Positions 1-7,880 of a stretch of DNA of 31,728 nt are shown here, piece after piece. Under the pieces are notes generated by a model. It saw only the letters and a list, made by a program, of their open reading frames with translations, ran no database searches and was not told the DNA's origin. How positions within the stretch are numbered: position 1 is the stretch's first letter; each line of letters starts with the position of its first letter. The position numbers and the translations under genes were made by a program. The stretch comes from Conexivisphaera sp049976725 (GTDB lineage Archaea; Thermoproteota; Nitrososphaeria; Conexivisphaerales; Conexivisphaeraceae), in contig JBMFHR010000010.1 of assembly GCA_049976725.1 (NCBI GenBank), positions 1-31,728 of the forward strand, in the 5' to 3' direction.

Positions 1-135
1 AGCCAGCCCAGGACCCGCCCGAATTTGGATACATCCATTGGGCTTGAGTTGACGGAGCCGTAGGCTGGAGGCAAATGTTAATTAACAGGGATGGTGAGAA
101 GATCAGAGGAATGGCCACAGGGAGTGTAGTGCCGG
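1..135. other. Leading non-coding stretch, content unclear
   Basis: No convincing protein frame crosses these bases. Short complementary words (AGCC near the start and GGCT near 61-66) could pair, so this might be the 3' part of a structured RNA whose 5' part lies outside the window, but I recognise no RNA family. A TATA-like TTAATTAA lies at about 78-86, upstream of the zinc-finger gene. Confidence 0.25.
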
Positions 136-348
136 TTGAGCGCTGATCAGTCTGAGAGCGACCTTGGGGACTCCGCCCGGGAGGGCGTGACCGAGGGCGC
201 TGATGAGTACAGGGATCCCGTGGAGGAGGAGGTCGTCAAGACTTACCGGTGCAGGGCCTGCGGCGCCATGTTCTCGAGCCGCAAGGAGCTGGAGATGCAT
301 TGGAACAAGGCGCACGCATCCTGGAAGAAGCGCAGGAGGCGTCGCTGA
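136..348 (+). CDS. Small C2H2 zinc-finger protein
   Basis: A 70-residue protein with one classical zinc finger: Cys39, Cys42, His55 and His60 (C-x2-C-x12-H-x4-H) with the usual Phe46 and Leu52 core. The finger follows an acidic N-terminal tail of about 35 residues. The protein ends in a strongly basic run (KKRRRRR). Single-finger proteins of this size are common in archaea and are usually guessed to bind nucleic acid; the basic tail fits that, but the target is unknown. The start is TTG at 136, since an in-frame stop lies at 127. GTG at 187 (residue 18) is an alternative that would remove half of the acidic tail. It converges on the RNA methyltransferase gene, with 15 bases between the two stops. 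Confidence 0.75.
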   Translation: MSADQSESDLGDSAREGVTEGADEYRDPVEEEVVKTYRCRACGAMFSSRKELEMHWNKAHASWKKRRRRR

Positions 349-363
349 GGACCTCACGCGTCG

Positions 364-1617
364 CTACGGGCTCTCCGCGTTCGGAGCCAGCCTCGATACG
401 AAGAACCCGCCAGCATCGTGCAAGTGCGGGTACACCCTGTTGCCCACTCCCCAGTATCCTGCGGGCAGCCCCAGCCTCGACTCCAAGCGCTCCACGTCCC
501 ACACAATGCGCTCGCCCTCCTCTGGGAGGACGGAGCACGTCGAGTACACCACCACGCCCCTCGTCGATCCGCGCACGCTCCTCAGCAGCGCGCTCTGGAG
601 GCGCGCGAAGCGCTCGACCACGCCCCTGTTCTCCAGCATAAGCTTGACCGCGGGGTTCCTCCCCACGTCCCCGCTGTCGGTGCAGGGCGCATCGAGCAGG
701 GACTGGTCGAACCTCCTGTTGCGTATTCTCGTCGCGTCGCACACTGCCAGCGCGAACCTGTACTCCGGCATCCTCCACCGGCGCAGGAGCGCGGCCTCCT
801 CCAGCAACCTCTTGGTCGACACGTCGCACCCTACTACCATGCCGCGCCTCCTCATCAGGATCACGGCCGCCTTCCCCCCGGGCGCGGAGCACGCGTCGAG
901 GATCACTCCCTCATCATCGTCCAGCTCCTCCGCCACGATCGCGGATCCCAGGTCCTGTGGGGTCACGTACCCAGCCCTCACCGCCTTGAGCCTTGACAGG
1001 GGGCCCCCGTAGTTCCTGACCCTGAGCATGTACTGCAGCCTGTCGTGCCGCTCCACGTCCACGCCCTCCGCGCTCAGCGCGGATATGGCGGATTCCACGT
1101 CGGTGGCGCTCAGGTTCACGCGCAGCCACCGGTGTTCCTCATTCAGTGACCGCAGCATCTCCGCGGCCTCATCGCCCATCGCCGAGCGCAGCTCCGCCAC
1201 GAGCCATCTGGGGTACGAGAGCTCCGCCGATATCCTAGTCACCTCGTCCAGGCCGTCGAGCAGCTCGTCCATGTCCGGCAGCCTGCCGCGCGGCGCCCTC
1301 CTGGCTATCTTCTTGGAGTACCTCTTCCTCTCGTCCTCGTCCAGGAACCCATTCCCGAAGTAGTAGATCCAGAGATCGGCGAGACTCCTAGCGCCGCGCC
1401 CCAGCCCGACGCGGTCCGCCACGTGCACCAGGGTGAAGTATCTGGAGATGAAGTCCCTGCCGGCCAGGTAAGCTTTCCTCCGGATGCGCGGGTCCAGCCC
1501 GGCGGATTCCTCGTACCTCCTGAAGGCGGCGTCGTACGAGTATCCGTTCCTCCTGACGGCCCTAATCAGGGCCTCCGCCATGTGCCTGAAGGACCAGACG
1601 CCCATAGCTCCGCCCAT
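364..1617 (-). CDS. NSUN/RsmB-family RNA (cytosine-5) methyltransferase
   Basis: A 417-residue SAM-dependent methyltransferase of the Nop2/Sun (NSUN) family, which makes m5C in rRNA or tRNA. Visible motifs: the SAM-binding DACSAPGGK near residue 240, motif IV DAPCTDSG near 307 with the Pro-Cys used to release product, and motif VI YSTCS near 356 with the catalytic Thr-Cys. Both catalytic cysteines are present, so the enzyme should be active. The roughly 200 residues ahead of the catalytic domain are helical and basic, as in NSUN proteins with an NusB-like or RNA-binding N-terminus. The exact RNA target cannot be read from sequence. ATG at 1617 is the start; ATG at 1605 is also possible. The gene is divergent from the CYTH gene and shares its A/T-rich promoter block at 1651-1658. 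Confidence 0.9.
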   Translation of the reverse strand: MGGAMGVWSFRHMAEALIRAVRRNGYSYDAAFRRYEESAGLDPRIRRKAYLAGRDFISRYFTLVHVADRVGLGRGARSLADLWIYYFGNGFLDEDERKRYSKKIARRAPRGRLPDMDELLDGLDEVTRISAELSYPRWLVAELRSAMGDEAAEMLRSLNEEHRWLRVNLSATDVESAISALSAEGVDVERHDRLQYMLRVRNYGGPLSRLKAVRAGYVTPQDLGSAIVAEELDDDEGVILDACSAPGGKAAVILMRRRGMVVGCDVSTKRLLEEAALLRRWRMPEYRFALAVCDATRIRNRRFDQSLLDAPCTDSGDVGRNPAVKLMLENRGVVERFARLQSALLRSVRGSTRGVVVYSTCSVLPEEGERIVWDVERLESRLGLPAGYWGVGNRVYPHLHDAGGFFVSRLAPNAESP

Positions 1618-1650
1618 GGGCCCGCTCGCTTCGCGAAGCGGCGCGCGCCC

Positions 1651-1658
1651 TTTTTAAG
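1651..1658. promoter_or_regulatory. Shared TATA-like box of the divergent NSUN and CYTH genes
   Basis: TTTTTAAG is the only A/T run in a very GC-rich 63-base spacer. On the plus strand it ends 23 bases before the GTG of the CYTH gene, the spacing expected for a leaderless archaeal transcript. On the minus strand it lies about 34 bases before the methyltransferase ATG. Confidence 0.6.
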
Positions 1659-1680
1659 ATGTCCAGGCCCGCTCCGCGCC

Positions 1681-2208
1681 GTGAGGGAGGAGCTCGAGGT
1701 CAAGATCCGCGTGGACGAACCCGAGCGCGTGGCGGAATCCATACTCAGGATCGGCGGGCGCCACCTGTCGTCGGTCGTCGAGGAGGACACCTACTTCGGC
1801 CATCCCTGCAGGAACTTCGCGCTGACCGACGAGGCGCTGAGGCTTCGCAGGTCCGATGGGACTGTGGAGCTCACCTACAAGGGGCCCAGGGCCGGCGGCG
1901 CCGGAGGGACCAAGTCCAGGACCGAGCTGACCCTGCGCCTGCAGGATCCGGGTGCCGCCGCGGAGCTCCTTTCCGCGCTCGGCTTCGTCCCCGTGGCCAC
2001 GGTGAGGAAGCGCAGGAGCTACTACAGGGTCAGCGGCGCCATCGTGTCGATCGACGCTGTCGAGGGATTAGGCAACTTCGTCGAGGTGGAGGCAGCCGAT
2101 GAGGGCGTCGGCGTGGAAGACCTGAAGTCGATCGTGAGGGGCCTCGGGCTGGCGTGGGAGCCCGTCGAGGAGACGTACCTGGAGATGGTGCTGTCCTCTC
2201 AGAAGTAA
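1681..2208 (+). CDS. CYTH-domain protein (CyaB / thiamine-triphosphatase-like)
   Basis: A 175-residue CYTH (triphosphate tunnel) protein. The family signature ExExK is visible as E4-L-E6-V-K8. Alternating acidic and basic strands follow (LRLRRSDG, LTYKGP, KSRTELTL, VRKRRSYYRV, VSIDAVEGLGNFVEVE), which is the usual order in the archaeal CyaB/class IV adenylate-cyclase-like group. Members hydrolyse or cyclise triphosphate substrates (inorganic triphosphate, ThTP or ATP); which one applies here is not decidable from sequence. GTG at 1681 is chosen because it puts the ExExK motif at the N-terminus, as in the family, and lies 23 bases after a TATA-like box. The stop overlaps the 3' end of the convergent polynucleotide kinase gene by 10 bases. 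Confidence 0.85.
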   Translation: MREELEVKIRVDEPERVAESILRIGGRHLSSVVEEDTYFGHPCRNFALTDEALRLRRSDGTVELTYKGPRAGGAGGTKSRTELTLRLQDPGAAAELLSALGFVPVATVRKRRSYYRVSGAIVSIDAVEGLGNFVEVEAADEGVGVEDLKSIVRGLGLAWEPVEETYLEMVLSSQK

Positions 2209-3461
2209 CCGGACCTCACGCTGCCTATCTCCTGCCACTCCTCGTCGAGCAGCAGGTATCCGAACACGACACCGCCCACCTCGCGCTGCGCGTTGAACAC
2301 CGCCTCACCGCGCATGGTGCCGGAGCGCAGGTCGAGCTCGCTCATCCTGCCGACGCCGATGAATCTATCGTTGGCGTCCAGGAGGCCCAGGTACAGCCCC
2401 TCCAGCCTGTCCAGCGTGACCACGCGCGGTTCGCCGGCGCCCTCGAGGATCGCGGTCACGTAAGAGAACGCGTGTTGGTCCAGCCTGCTCCTGAACACGG
2501 CCACGGCCTCCTCGCCGAACCTGCCGGCCACCTCAGGCCGCACGCCTATCGCGGCCTCTATCCTCCGAGCGAGCTCACCGTCGTTCTCGACGGAGAGCGC
2601 CCTCGCGTTCAGGATCCTCAGGGCCCTGAGGTTCAGCTCCACGGGGACCTTCTTGGCGGCGAGCGCCGCGAGCGCGACTGTCCTGTACCTGACCCTCCCC
2701 GGACGATCCTTCCTGAAGATCTCGGGTGGGCGCAGGCGCCTCACCCTAATGCTCCGCGGGATAGACCTGAGTATGTGGTCCAGCTCGGATCCCCTGTCTA
2801 TGGCCACCAGGAGGTCTGGCCTGAGCGCCTCCACCTTGTGGACCTTGAGCGCCCAGCCCACGCTGCCCTCGACCAGCCCGGTCGTGTTCACTATCACCGG
2901 GGAGGCCCCCATTCCCAGGGCCTCCCTCACCAGGAGCTGTGATCCGACCACCATGGGGAGCAGGTGCCCCACCGGGCTTTTGTCGCCCACGAAGTATGCG
3001 TTCAACAGTTCCAGGCCCGAGTACGTCGGGGAAGGCGCCGCGGGCATTGTGAGGCCTATGGTCCCGGGGGGCCCGATGTCGGTCTGACCTATGTCCGCGT
3101 CGACTATCGCGGGGCGCCTGCCCCTGCGCACCGCCGCGTTGGCCAGGTACAGCGCGAGGCTGCTCTTGCCAACGTCGTTGGGGCCGATAAGCATGACGGT
3201 GCCCGCGTCCAGCGCCTCCTCCGCCAGCTCCTTCCACTGGGCTGGCACGGTGGAACCCTTGACCGTCTCCCCTGTCGGCGCCCTCAGGAAACTGTCAGCG
3301 ACGGCCTCCAGGGGGAGCACCCTGCCCTCCGGGACCTGCAGCTTTGATCCGCGTCCGATCCTGGCCCCGAATACCTCAACCTCCCCCTCGACGACCTCGA
3401 CGACCCCCGGCCCCCTGGCCAGCAGGGTGAAGCCGCTCGGCAGCTCGACCTCGTCGGCCAC
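2199..3461 (-). CDS. Grc3/Nol9/Clp1-type polynucleotide 5'-hydroxyl kinase
   Basis: A 420-residue P-loop kinase that phosphorylates the 5'-OH of RNA or DNA. The P-loop GPNDVGKSS is at residues 93-101. It is followed by VDADIGQTDIGPPG, the Clp1/Grc3 kinase signature with Asp-Gln residues that contact Mg-ATP and the 5'-OH. The N-terminal ~75 residues form the β-rich lead domain of this family; the C-terminal ~170 residues are the usual variable domain. Archaeal homologues are thought to act in RNA processing or repair. The frame opens upstream at TTG 3476, but the TATA-like TTTTATG at 3485-3491 lies only 8 bases before that TTG and 24 bases before GTG 3461, so 3461 is preferred. It converges on the CYTH gene. 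Confidence 0.85.
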   Translation of the reverse strand: MADEVELPSGFTLLARGPGVVEVVEGEVEVFGARIGRGSKLQVPEGRVLPLEAVADSFLRAPTGETVKGSTVPAQWKELAEEALDAGTVMLIGPNDVGKSSLALYLANAAVRRGRRPAIVDADIGQTDIGPPGTIGLTMPAAPSPTYSGLELLNAYFVGDKSPVGHLLPMVVGSQLLVREALGMGASPVIVNTTGLVEGSVGWALKVHKVEALRPDLLVAIDRGSELDHILRSIPRSIRVRRLRPPEIFRKDRPGRVRYRTVALAALAAKKVPVELNLRALRILNARALSVENDGELARRIEAAIGVRPEVAGRFGEEAVAVFRSRLDQHAFSYVTAILEGAGEPRVVTLDRLEGLYLGLLDANDRFIGVGRMSELDLRSGTMRGEAVFNAQREVGGVVFGYLLLDEEWQEIGSVRSGYF

Positions 3462-3484
3462 GCGCGGCCGGATCAACGGGGTCG

Positions 3485-3491
3485 CATAAAA
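3485..3491 (-). promoter_or_regulatory. TATA-like box of the polynucleotide kinase gene
   Basis: The minus strand reads TTTTATG, ending 24 bases before GTG 3461. It sits in the 30-base spacer after the CBS gene. Confidence 0.5.
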
Positions 3492-3506
3492 GCTGACCTC
3501 CTCGGA

Positions 3507-3956
3507 TCACATGTACGGCATCTCGCTCGGAGGTTCCGAGTACTCGCAGAGCGCGTTGAGCAGCGGATCGCGGTACCCCTTCGACTTGGCCAGCCACATG
3601 GCTATCCCATCCGAGGTCAGCACGCCCTCCAGGCGCCCCTTCTCGTCCACCACCGCGAGCCTCCTGATCTTCATCTTGGCCATGCGGGCCGCGGCTCCCT
3701 CGAGGTCCTCGGAGGCCGTGGCCGTGTACGCGGGGGAACTCATCACTGCGCGCACGCTCGTCCTGTCGAGGTCCACCCCCCTGGCCACTCCCCCGACCAG
3801 GTCCATGCTGGTCAAGATCCCCAGGGGCTTGCCGCCCTCGACCACCACCAGGAAGTTGACGCGCCTGGACGCCATTATGAGCGCCGCCTCCCTGAGAGTC
3901 CTGGAAGGATCGATCGTCGGCGGGTTCCTCGTCATGACCTCCCCCACGGTCGTCAC
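3507..3956 (-). CDS. Tandem CBS-domain protein
   Basis: A 149-residue protein made almost entirely of two CBS domains: residues ~5-60 (VMTRNPPTID... FLVVVEGGKPLGILTSMDL) and ~68-123 (VMSSPAYTATASED... RLAVVDEKGRLEGVLTSDG). The VMT/VMS-P opening and GILTSxD ending of each repeat are typical. CBS pairs bind adenosine nucleotides such as AMP, ATP or SAM and sense energy state, usually acting on a partner. No partner domain is fused here. The start is GTG at 3956, 22 bases from a TATA-like box; ATG at residue 8 would cut into the first CBS motif. The gene is divergent from the XPB gene. A ~25-residue tail (YSEPPSEMPYM) has no recognisable motif. Confidence 0.88.
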   Translation of the reverse strand: MTTVGEVMTRNPPTIDPSRTLREAALIMASRRVNFLVVVEGGKPLGILTSMDLVGGVARGVDLDRTSVRAVMSSPAYTATASEDLEGAAARMAKMKIRRLAVVDEKGRLEGVLTSDGIAMWLAKSKGYRDPLLNALCEYSEPPSEMPYM

Positions 3957-3977
3957 GTGGTGTTCTTGGCGCGCAGC

Positions 3978-3986
3978 ATAATAAAG
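3978..3986. promoter_or_regulatory. Shared TATA-like region of the CBS gene and the XPB-Bax1 operon
   Basis: ATAATAAAG lies 22 bases before the CBS GTG on the minus strand and 31 bases before ATG 4017 on the plus strand. It is the only A/T-rich run between the two genes. Confidence 0.55.
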
Positions 3987-4016
3987 GGTTATGGCTCCGA
4001 GAGAGCCAGACGGCGG

Positions 4017-5399
4017 ATGGCGTCCGGCGAACGCCCCGGCAATCGCGTCAGGCTGTGGTACCAGGGAGGGACCATAGTGTCCGAGGGCGCGTGGATTCCT
4101 TTCTCCAAATGGGACGAGCGCGTGGGCGGCTACAGGGCGCTCGCGATGTACTATTCGAGCGCCAGGAGGTACCTGGACTCGGCCGGCTACTCAGTCCAGG
4201 ACGAGGTCCTCCAGCTCGAACGCCCCGGGCTGGAGGACCGGGTGACCCTCAGGGGGTTCCAGGAGGACGCCCTCCGTTCCTGGGAGTCCTCGTCCATGCG
4301 CGGCATAGTGGTCCTGCCCACGGGCACCGGGAAGACGTTCGTCGCGCTGAAGGCCATGGCCAAGCTCGGGGAACCGACGCTGATCGTCGTGCCCACGCTG
4401 GATCTCCAGGCCCAGTGGTCCAGGAGGATCGAGGAGGACCTCGGATATGAGCCTGGCCTCCTGGGCGGAGGGGCGCACGTCCTGCGCCCCGTGACGGTCG
4501 CGACCTACGATTCCGCGCGCATCCACGCGGAGGAGCTGGGCAACCGCTTCGGGCTCCTGGTGTTCGACGAGGTGCACCACCTGCCGGCGCAGAGCTACAG
4601 GGCCATAGCTGAGCTCTCGGCCGCCCCGCACAGGCTCGGGCTCTCGGCCACCCCGGAGAGGGAGGACGGGCTCCACGAGCTTTACCCTATGCTCGTCGGC
4701 GGCATCGTCTACAGGGCCGACGCGTCGGCCCTCGCCGGCTCGGAGATATCGCCGTTCAGGATCCAACGCGTCTACGTCGACCTCCTCCCAGAGGAGAGGG
4801 CCAGGTATGAGGAGCTCGAGCGCGAGTTCTCCGGAATCCTGAGGAGGCTCGGCATCCGCCTGCGCGGCACCGCTGACTTTCGGGGGCTCGTGCGCCTCGC
4901 CGCCAGGAGCAGGGAGGCCAGGACCGCGCTCCTCGACAGGCTAGAGATGAGCCGCATAGCCATGAACTCCGAGGCCAAGATCGCCAAGCTCAGGGAGATC
5001 CTCGCCGAGAACGCGGGCGCCCCGACCATTGTATTCACCAGATACAACGATATGGCGTACCGCGTGTCCCGCGAGTTCCTGGTGCCCGTGATAACGCACG
5101 AAACGCCGAAGGACGAGCGGGAGGAGCTCCTCGAGGGATTCAGGACCGGCCGCTACAGGGTGCTCGCGACGTCGACGGTCCTGGACGAGGGCGTCGACGT
5201 GCCCGACGCCGCGCTCGCGGTGGTTCTCGGGGGATTCGGCACCACCAGGCAGTTCGTGCAGAGGCTCGGCAGGATACTGAGGAAGAGGGAGGGCAAGGTC
5301 GCCACGATGATAGAGATAGTAGCTCGCGGCACCCTGGACTATCGGCTCAGCAGGAGGCGCAGGCTTGCTGCCCGTGAACCTGCTGCGGGTGAGGGTTAG
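4017..5399 (+). CDS. xpb: XPB-type superfamily 2 DNA helicase
   Basis: A 460-residue helicase/translocase of the archaeal XPB family, implicated in nucleotide excision repair and perhaps transcription. The N-terminal damage-recognition domain (~10-65) is followed by motif I PTGTGKT (101-107), the DEVHH Walker B near 183-187, and SATP directly followed by an R-E-D triplet, the RED motif that marks XPB. Then come an insertion like the thumb region, STVLDEGVDVPD, and motif VI QRLGRILR. A longer frame reaches GTG 3957, but ATG 4017 is preferred: XPB homology begins just after it, and a TATA-like box at 3978-3986 would leave the longer start upstream of transcription. The 3' end overlaps the Bax1 gene by 35 bases, implying coupled translation. 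Confidence 0.93.
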   Translation: MASGERPGNRVRLWYQGGTIVSEGAWIPFSKWDERVGGYRALAMYYSSARRYLDSAGYSVQDEVLQLERPGLEDRVTLRGFQEDALRSWESSSMRGIVVLPTGTGKTFVALKAMAKLGEPTLIVVPTLDLQAQWSRRIEEDLGYEPGLLGGGAHVLRPVTVATYDSARIHAEELGNRFGLLVFDEVHHLPAQSYRAIAELSAAPHRLGLSATPEREDGLHELYPMLVGGIVYRADASALAGSEISPFRIQRVYVDLLPEERARYEELEREFSGILRRLGIRLRGTADFRGLVRLAARSREARTALLDRLEMSRIAMNSEAKIAKLREILAENAGAPTIVFTRYNDMAYRVSREFLVPVITHETPKDEREELLEGFRTGRYRVLATSTVLDEGVDVPDAALAVVLGGFGTTRQFVQRLGRILRKREGKVATMIEIVARGTLDYRLSRRRRLAAREPAAGEG

Positions 5400-7440
5400 G
5401 AAGGGGATCGCCAGGCCCGCCTACCTATCCCCGGAGGACCTCGCGGCTGTCCGCGAGGTCATGGGCGCATTCCAAGAGGCTTCCGAGGGCGGATGGAGGC
5501 GCGCCGAGCTCGAGGACAGGATATCGTATCTCTCGGAGATCCACGATCACCGCCTGGTTCGCGGCCTCGCGCGCCTGATGGAGAGGCGCATCACCCTCTC
5601 CCAGCGTTCAGCGGTGCCGCCCGCCGAGGTCAGGAGGCTGCTCTTCTCAGCCGGGCCGATCCTGTCCCGCGAGGAGAGGGAGGAGCTCCTCGCGAGCGTC
5701 GCCTCCAGGTTCGGCGTCAGCATCGCCGACGTCGAGAGCGCGATGTTCGCCGATGCCGAGAGGGAGAGGGTTGTAGCGTCGCTCTCGCCCGTCAGCGAGG
5801 AGGAGCTCGCCGCATGGTACAACGCGGAGCTCGCCGAGACGATGCTGGCCAGGAGCCTGAGCCTGAGGGTGCACGTATCCAGGCTATGGGGGGCAGTGCT
5901 TCGCCGCATAAAGCGGCTGGGCCTGATGTACGAGGTCGCGGGAGGACCCTACGCGGCCGTCGACGTGGCGGGGCCCGCCAGCGTACTGGGCCTCTACGAT
6001 CGCTACAGCAGGGCCGCGGGCGAGCTTGTGCCGCTGCTGGTGGAGGTCGGCGGGTGGCGGGTGGAGGGCTCGATGAAGCTCGGCGATAGGATCGTTCCGT
6101 TCGTGATCGACAGCTCCCATGCTCCGATGAGGTACCCGCCCGACGTCGCTCGTCGCTCCCCCAGGCAGTTCGACAGCTCGGTGGAGGAGAGGCTCTACCG
6201 TTCCCTCTCCCAGGCGGCCCCGGACATCCGGATCGTGAGGGAGCCCGAGCCCCTCGACCTGAGGCCGGGCATCATGGTGCCGGACTTCGCGCTGGAGGTG
6301 GGTGGCCGCCGCGTGTTCCTGGAGGTCGTGGGCTTCTGGACCCCTGACTACCTGAGGAGGAAGGTCGAGAAGCTCCGCCGCTTGGAGGGGATCGACATGA
6401 TACTGCTCGTCGACAGATCCCTGGGCCCGGCGGACCTCAAGGGCCTCGGCGAGGTGATATTCTACGAGGATGATGAGATACCCGTGAAGCGCATCCTGGA
6501 GGCCGTGAGGAGGCGCGCCGGGCCTGCCGCGAGCGCGGAACCGCGGCCGGTGGAGGTGGCCGGGCTTGAGGATCTACTGTCCGATCTGGTCGGGGAGCCC
6601 TTCGACGTCGTTGAGGGCAGGCTGAGGCCGCTCCTCGGGGACGGATGGTTGGCCTCGATCGAGCGGCTGGGCTACGGCTTCGACTGGAGCTCCCTCGACC
6701 TGAGGGGCTCCAAGCTTGTCCGTCGCCGCCGATCACTCGATCTTGCACTTGATGGTCGTGGGATCTATCGCGCTGTAGTTTATGGCTGCCTCGGCGATTG
6801 TGCCGCTGTAGTTGACTATCTGCGCCAGGTTGTCCAGGTACGACTTTATCGCGAATGCCGCTGCGATGCCGGCCTTGCTTCCCATGTCCGAGTACCTGTT
6901 ACCCGCTTCCACGGCAGCCCTCCTGAGCTCCCTCTCCAGGTAGTTCGAGTTGTCCACGATCGCGTTCGCCTTGAATGGATCCTTCGAGAACCAGCTGTCG
7001 AACGCCTTGTTGTAGATGCTAAGGGTCTCCTCGGTGTACTTGGAGAGGAGCCCGAGGTCCGCGTCGCTCACCTTGACGTTCCCCTTAAGTATCGTCTCCA
7101 GCTCCCTGGCGGCAGCCACGGCGAAGTCCCCCACCTTCTCGAGCAACTTGACGACCATCCTGTGCCCAGGTATGTGCTTTGGACTGTCCACGCCGAGCTT
7201 CTCCTGGAGCTCGGGCCTGGTGTTCGCCAGCAGGAGCTGCCTCACGGAGAGCCAGTAGACCCTGTCCGTCTCCTCCTCGGCCTCCTGCACGTCCTGCAGC
7301 ATCTCCGCGTTGCCCTCCTTCAGTGCCCTCTGCACAAGCTCCATCATGCGGGTGGTGAGCGAGTGGAGCCTCTTCATCAGGTTCCATATGGGGGAGCTCG
7401 CAGGATCTATGAAGCTCTGTATCACGATCCTCTCGGGTGA
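5365..7440 (+). CDS. bax1: Bax1 nuclease (XPB partner, DUF790) with long antisense-coded tail
   Basis: The first ~456 residues are Bax1, the nuclease that binds XPB and incises DNA in archaea. Nuclease-core motifs are visible: EERLY near 271, MVPDFALEV near 303-311, and the acidic-to-lysine stretch FLEVVGFW...RRKVEKL near 317-335, a PD-(D/E)xK-like arrangement. The start is TTG 5365, inside the XPB gene, with GGAGG about 8 bases upstream. Bax1 homology plausibly ends near base 6730 (…DWSSLDLRGSKLV). The frame then stays open for 708 more bases, antisense to the AbrB–PhoU gene, giving 691 residues. The last ~235 residues look like an antisense shadow. Either the natural stop was lost, there is a base error near 6700-6735, or the fused protein is real. 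Confidence 0.85.
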   Translation: MLPVNLLRVRVRKGIARPAYLSPEDLAAVREVMGAFQEASEGGWRRAELEDRISYLSEIHDHRLVRGLARLMERRITLSQRSAVPPAEVRRLLFSAGPILSREEREELLASVASRFGVSIADVESAMFADAERERVVASLSPVSEEELAAWYNAELAETMLARSLSLRVHVSRLWGAVLRRIKRLGLMYEVAGGPYAAVDVAGPASVLGLYDRYSRAAGELVPLLVEVGGWRVEGSMKLGDRIVPFVIDSSHAPMRYPPDVARRSPRQFDSSVEERLYRSLSQAAPDIRIVREPEPLDLRPGIMVPDFALEVGGRRVFLEVVGFWTPDYLRRKVEKLRRLEGIDMILLVDRSLGPADLKGLGEVIFYEDDEIPVKRILEAVRRRAGPAASAEPRPVEVAGLEDLLSDLVGEPFDVVEGRLRPLLGDGWLASIERLGYGFDWSSLDLRGSKLVRRRRSLDLALDGRGIYRAVVYGCLGDCAAVVDYLRQVVQVRLYRECRCDAGLASHVRVPVTRFHGSPPELPLQVVRVVHDRVRLEWILREPAVERLVVDAKGLLGVLGEEPEVRVAHLDVPLKYRLQLPGGSHGEVPHLLEQLDDHPVPRYVLWTVHAELLLELGPGVRQQELPHGEPVDPVRLLLGLLHVLQHLRVALLQCPLHKLHHAGGERVEPLHQVPYGGARRIYEALYHDPLG

Positions 7441-7806
7441 CTCCTCGACTATGCTGAAGCCGTTCAGCCTGCTCACGGCCGCCTTCACCTCCTCGGCCTT
7501 CTCCTTGGGTATGCCGCCGTCGTCCCCGACCAGCGTAATGCTGTCGGCGCCGGTCAGGTAGAGCGCTATGATCATCCTGCCGAGCAGGCCCGCGTCGCCG
7601 CACGTGTCGACGTGTACGACCTTGGTTATCTTCTCGCTCTCCTCCTTCACCAGCCCGGGCTTTATCTTGAGCGAGCCATCATCCATCCTGATCATCGAGA
7701 CTATGTCCCCAGGCTTTATGCCGACCTGCTTCACCCAGTCCTTCGGAAGGGACACCGAGAGCGTCGAGTAGCCGACCATCTGCACCTTCCTGGCATCCAC
7801 CTTCAT
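6733..7806 (-). CDS. AbrB–PhoU phosphate-type regulator
   Basis: A 357-residue protein with an N-terminal SpoVT/AbrB-like DNA-binding domain (~1-50, with STLSVSLPKDWVKQVGIKPGD) followed by PhoU-like helical repeats. The acidic-rich helices, for example QEAEEETDRVYWL and HRMVVKLLEKVGD, match PhoU three-helix units. This AbrB–PhoU fusion is a widespread archaeal family annotated as a phosphate uptake regulator. No phosphate transporter is nearby, so a role in phosphate control is family inference only. The frame opens at GTG 7815, but ATG 7806 lies 25 bases from the TATATATA run at 7831-7840 and is preferred. The 3' two-thirds is overlapped antisense by the tail of Bax1. Codon use and family match leave no doubt that this strand is the real gene. 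Confidence 0.87.
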   Translation of the reverse strand: MKVDARKVQMVGYSTLSVSLPKDWVKQVGIKPGDIVSMIRMDDGSLKIKPGLVKEESEKITKVVHVDTCGDAGLLGRMIIALYLTGADSITLVGDDGGIPKEKAEEVKAAVSRLNGFSIVEESPERIVIQSFIDPASSPIWNLMKRLHSLTTRMMELVQRALKEGNAEMLQDVQEAEEETDRVYWLSVRQLLLANTRPELQEKLGVDSPKHIPGHRMVVKLLEKVGDFAVAAARELETILKGNVKVSDADLGLLSKYTEETLSIYNKAFDSWFSKDPFKANAIVDNSNYLERELRRAAVEAGNRYSDMGSKAGIAAAFAIKSYLDNLAQIVNYSGTIAEAAINYSAIDPTTIKCKIE

Positions 7807-7820
7807 ACCGCTCACTAGTA

Positions 7821-7840
7821 GAATTTACGTGTATATATAT
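7821..7840. promoter_or_regulatory. A/T-rich divergent promoter of the AbrB–PhoU and Mrp genes
   Basis: A run ending in GTATATATAT (7831-7840) is the strongest TATA-like element in the window. On the minus strand it ends 25 bases before ATG 7806. On the plus strand it lies about 40 bases before ATG 7881, which would leave a leader of roughly 18 bases. Confidence 0.6.
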
Positions 7841-7880
7841 CTACTCCCGGGTCCGTCGGGGATGGCTGAAAACGCTTATC

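Noticed and set aside
111..146. Short leader ORF of 11 codons before the zinc-finger gene
   Set aside because: ATG 111 to TGA 146 is open, but nothing beyond chance supports a leader peptide.
80..160. Possible C/D-box RNA around GGTGAGAA ... GTCTGAGA
   Set aside because: Boxes are too degenerate, and the region overlaps the start of the zinc-finger gene.
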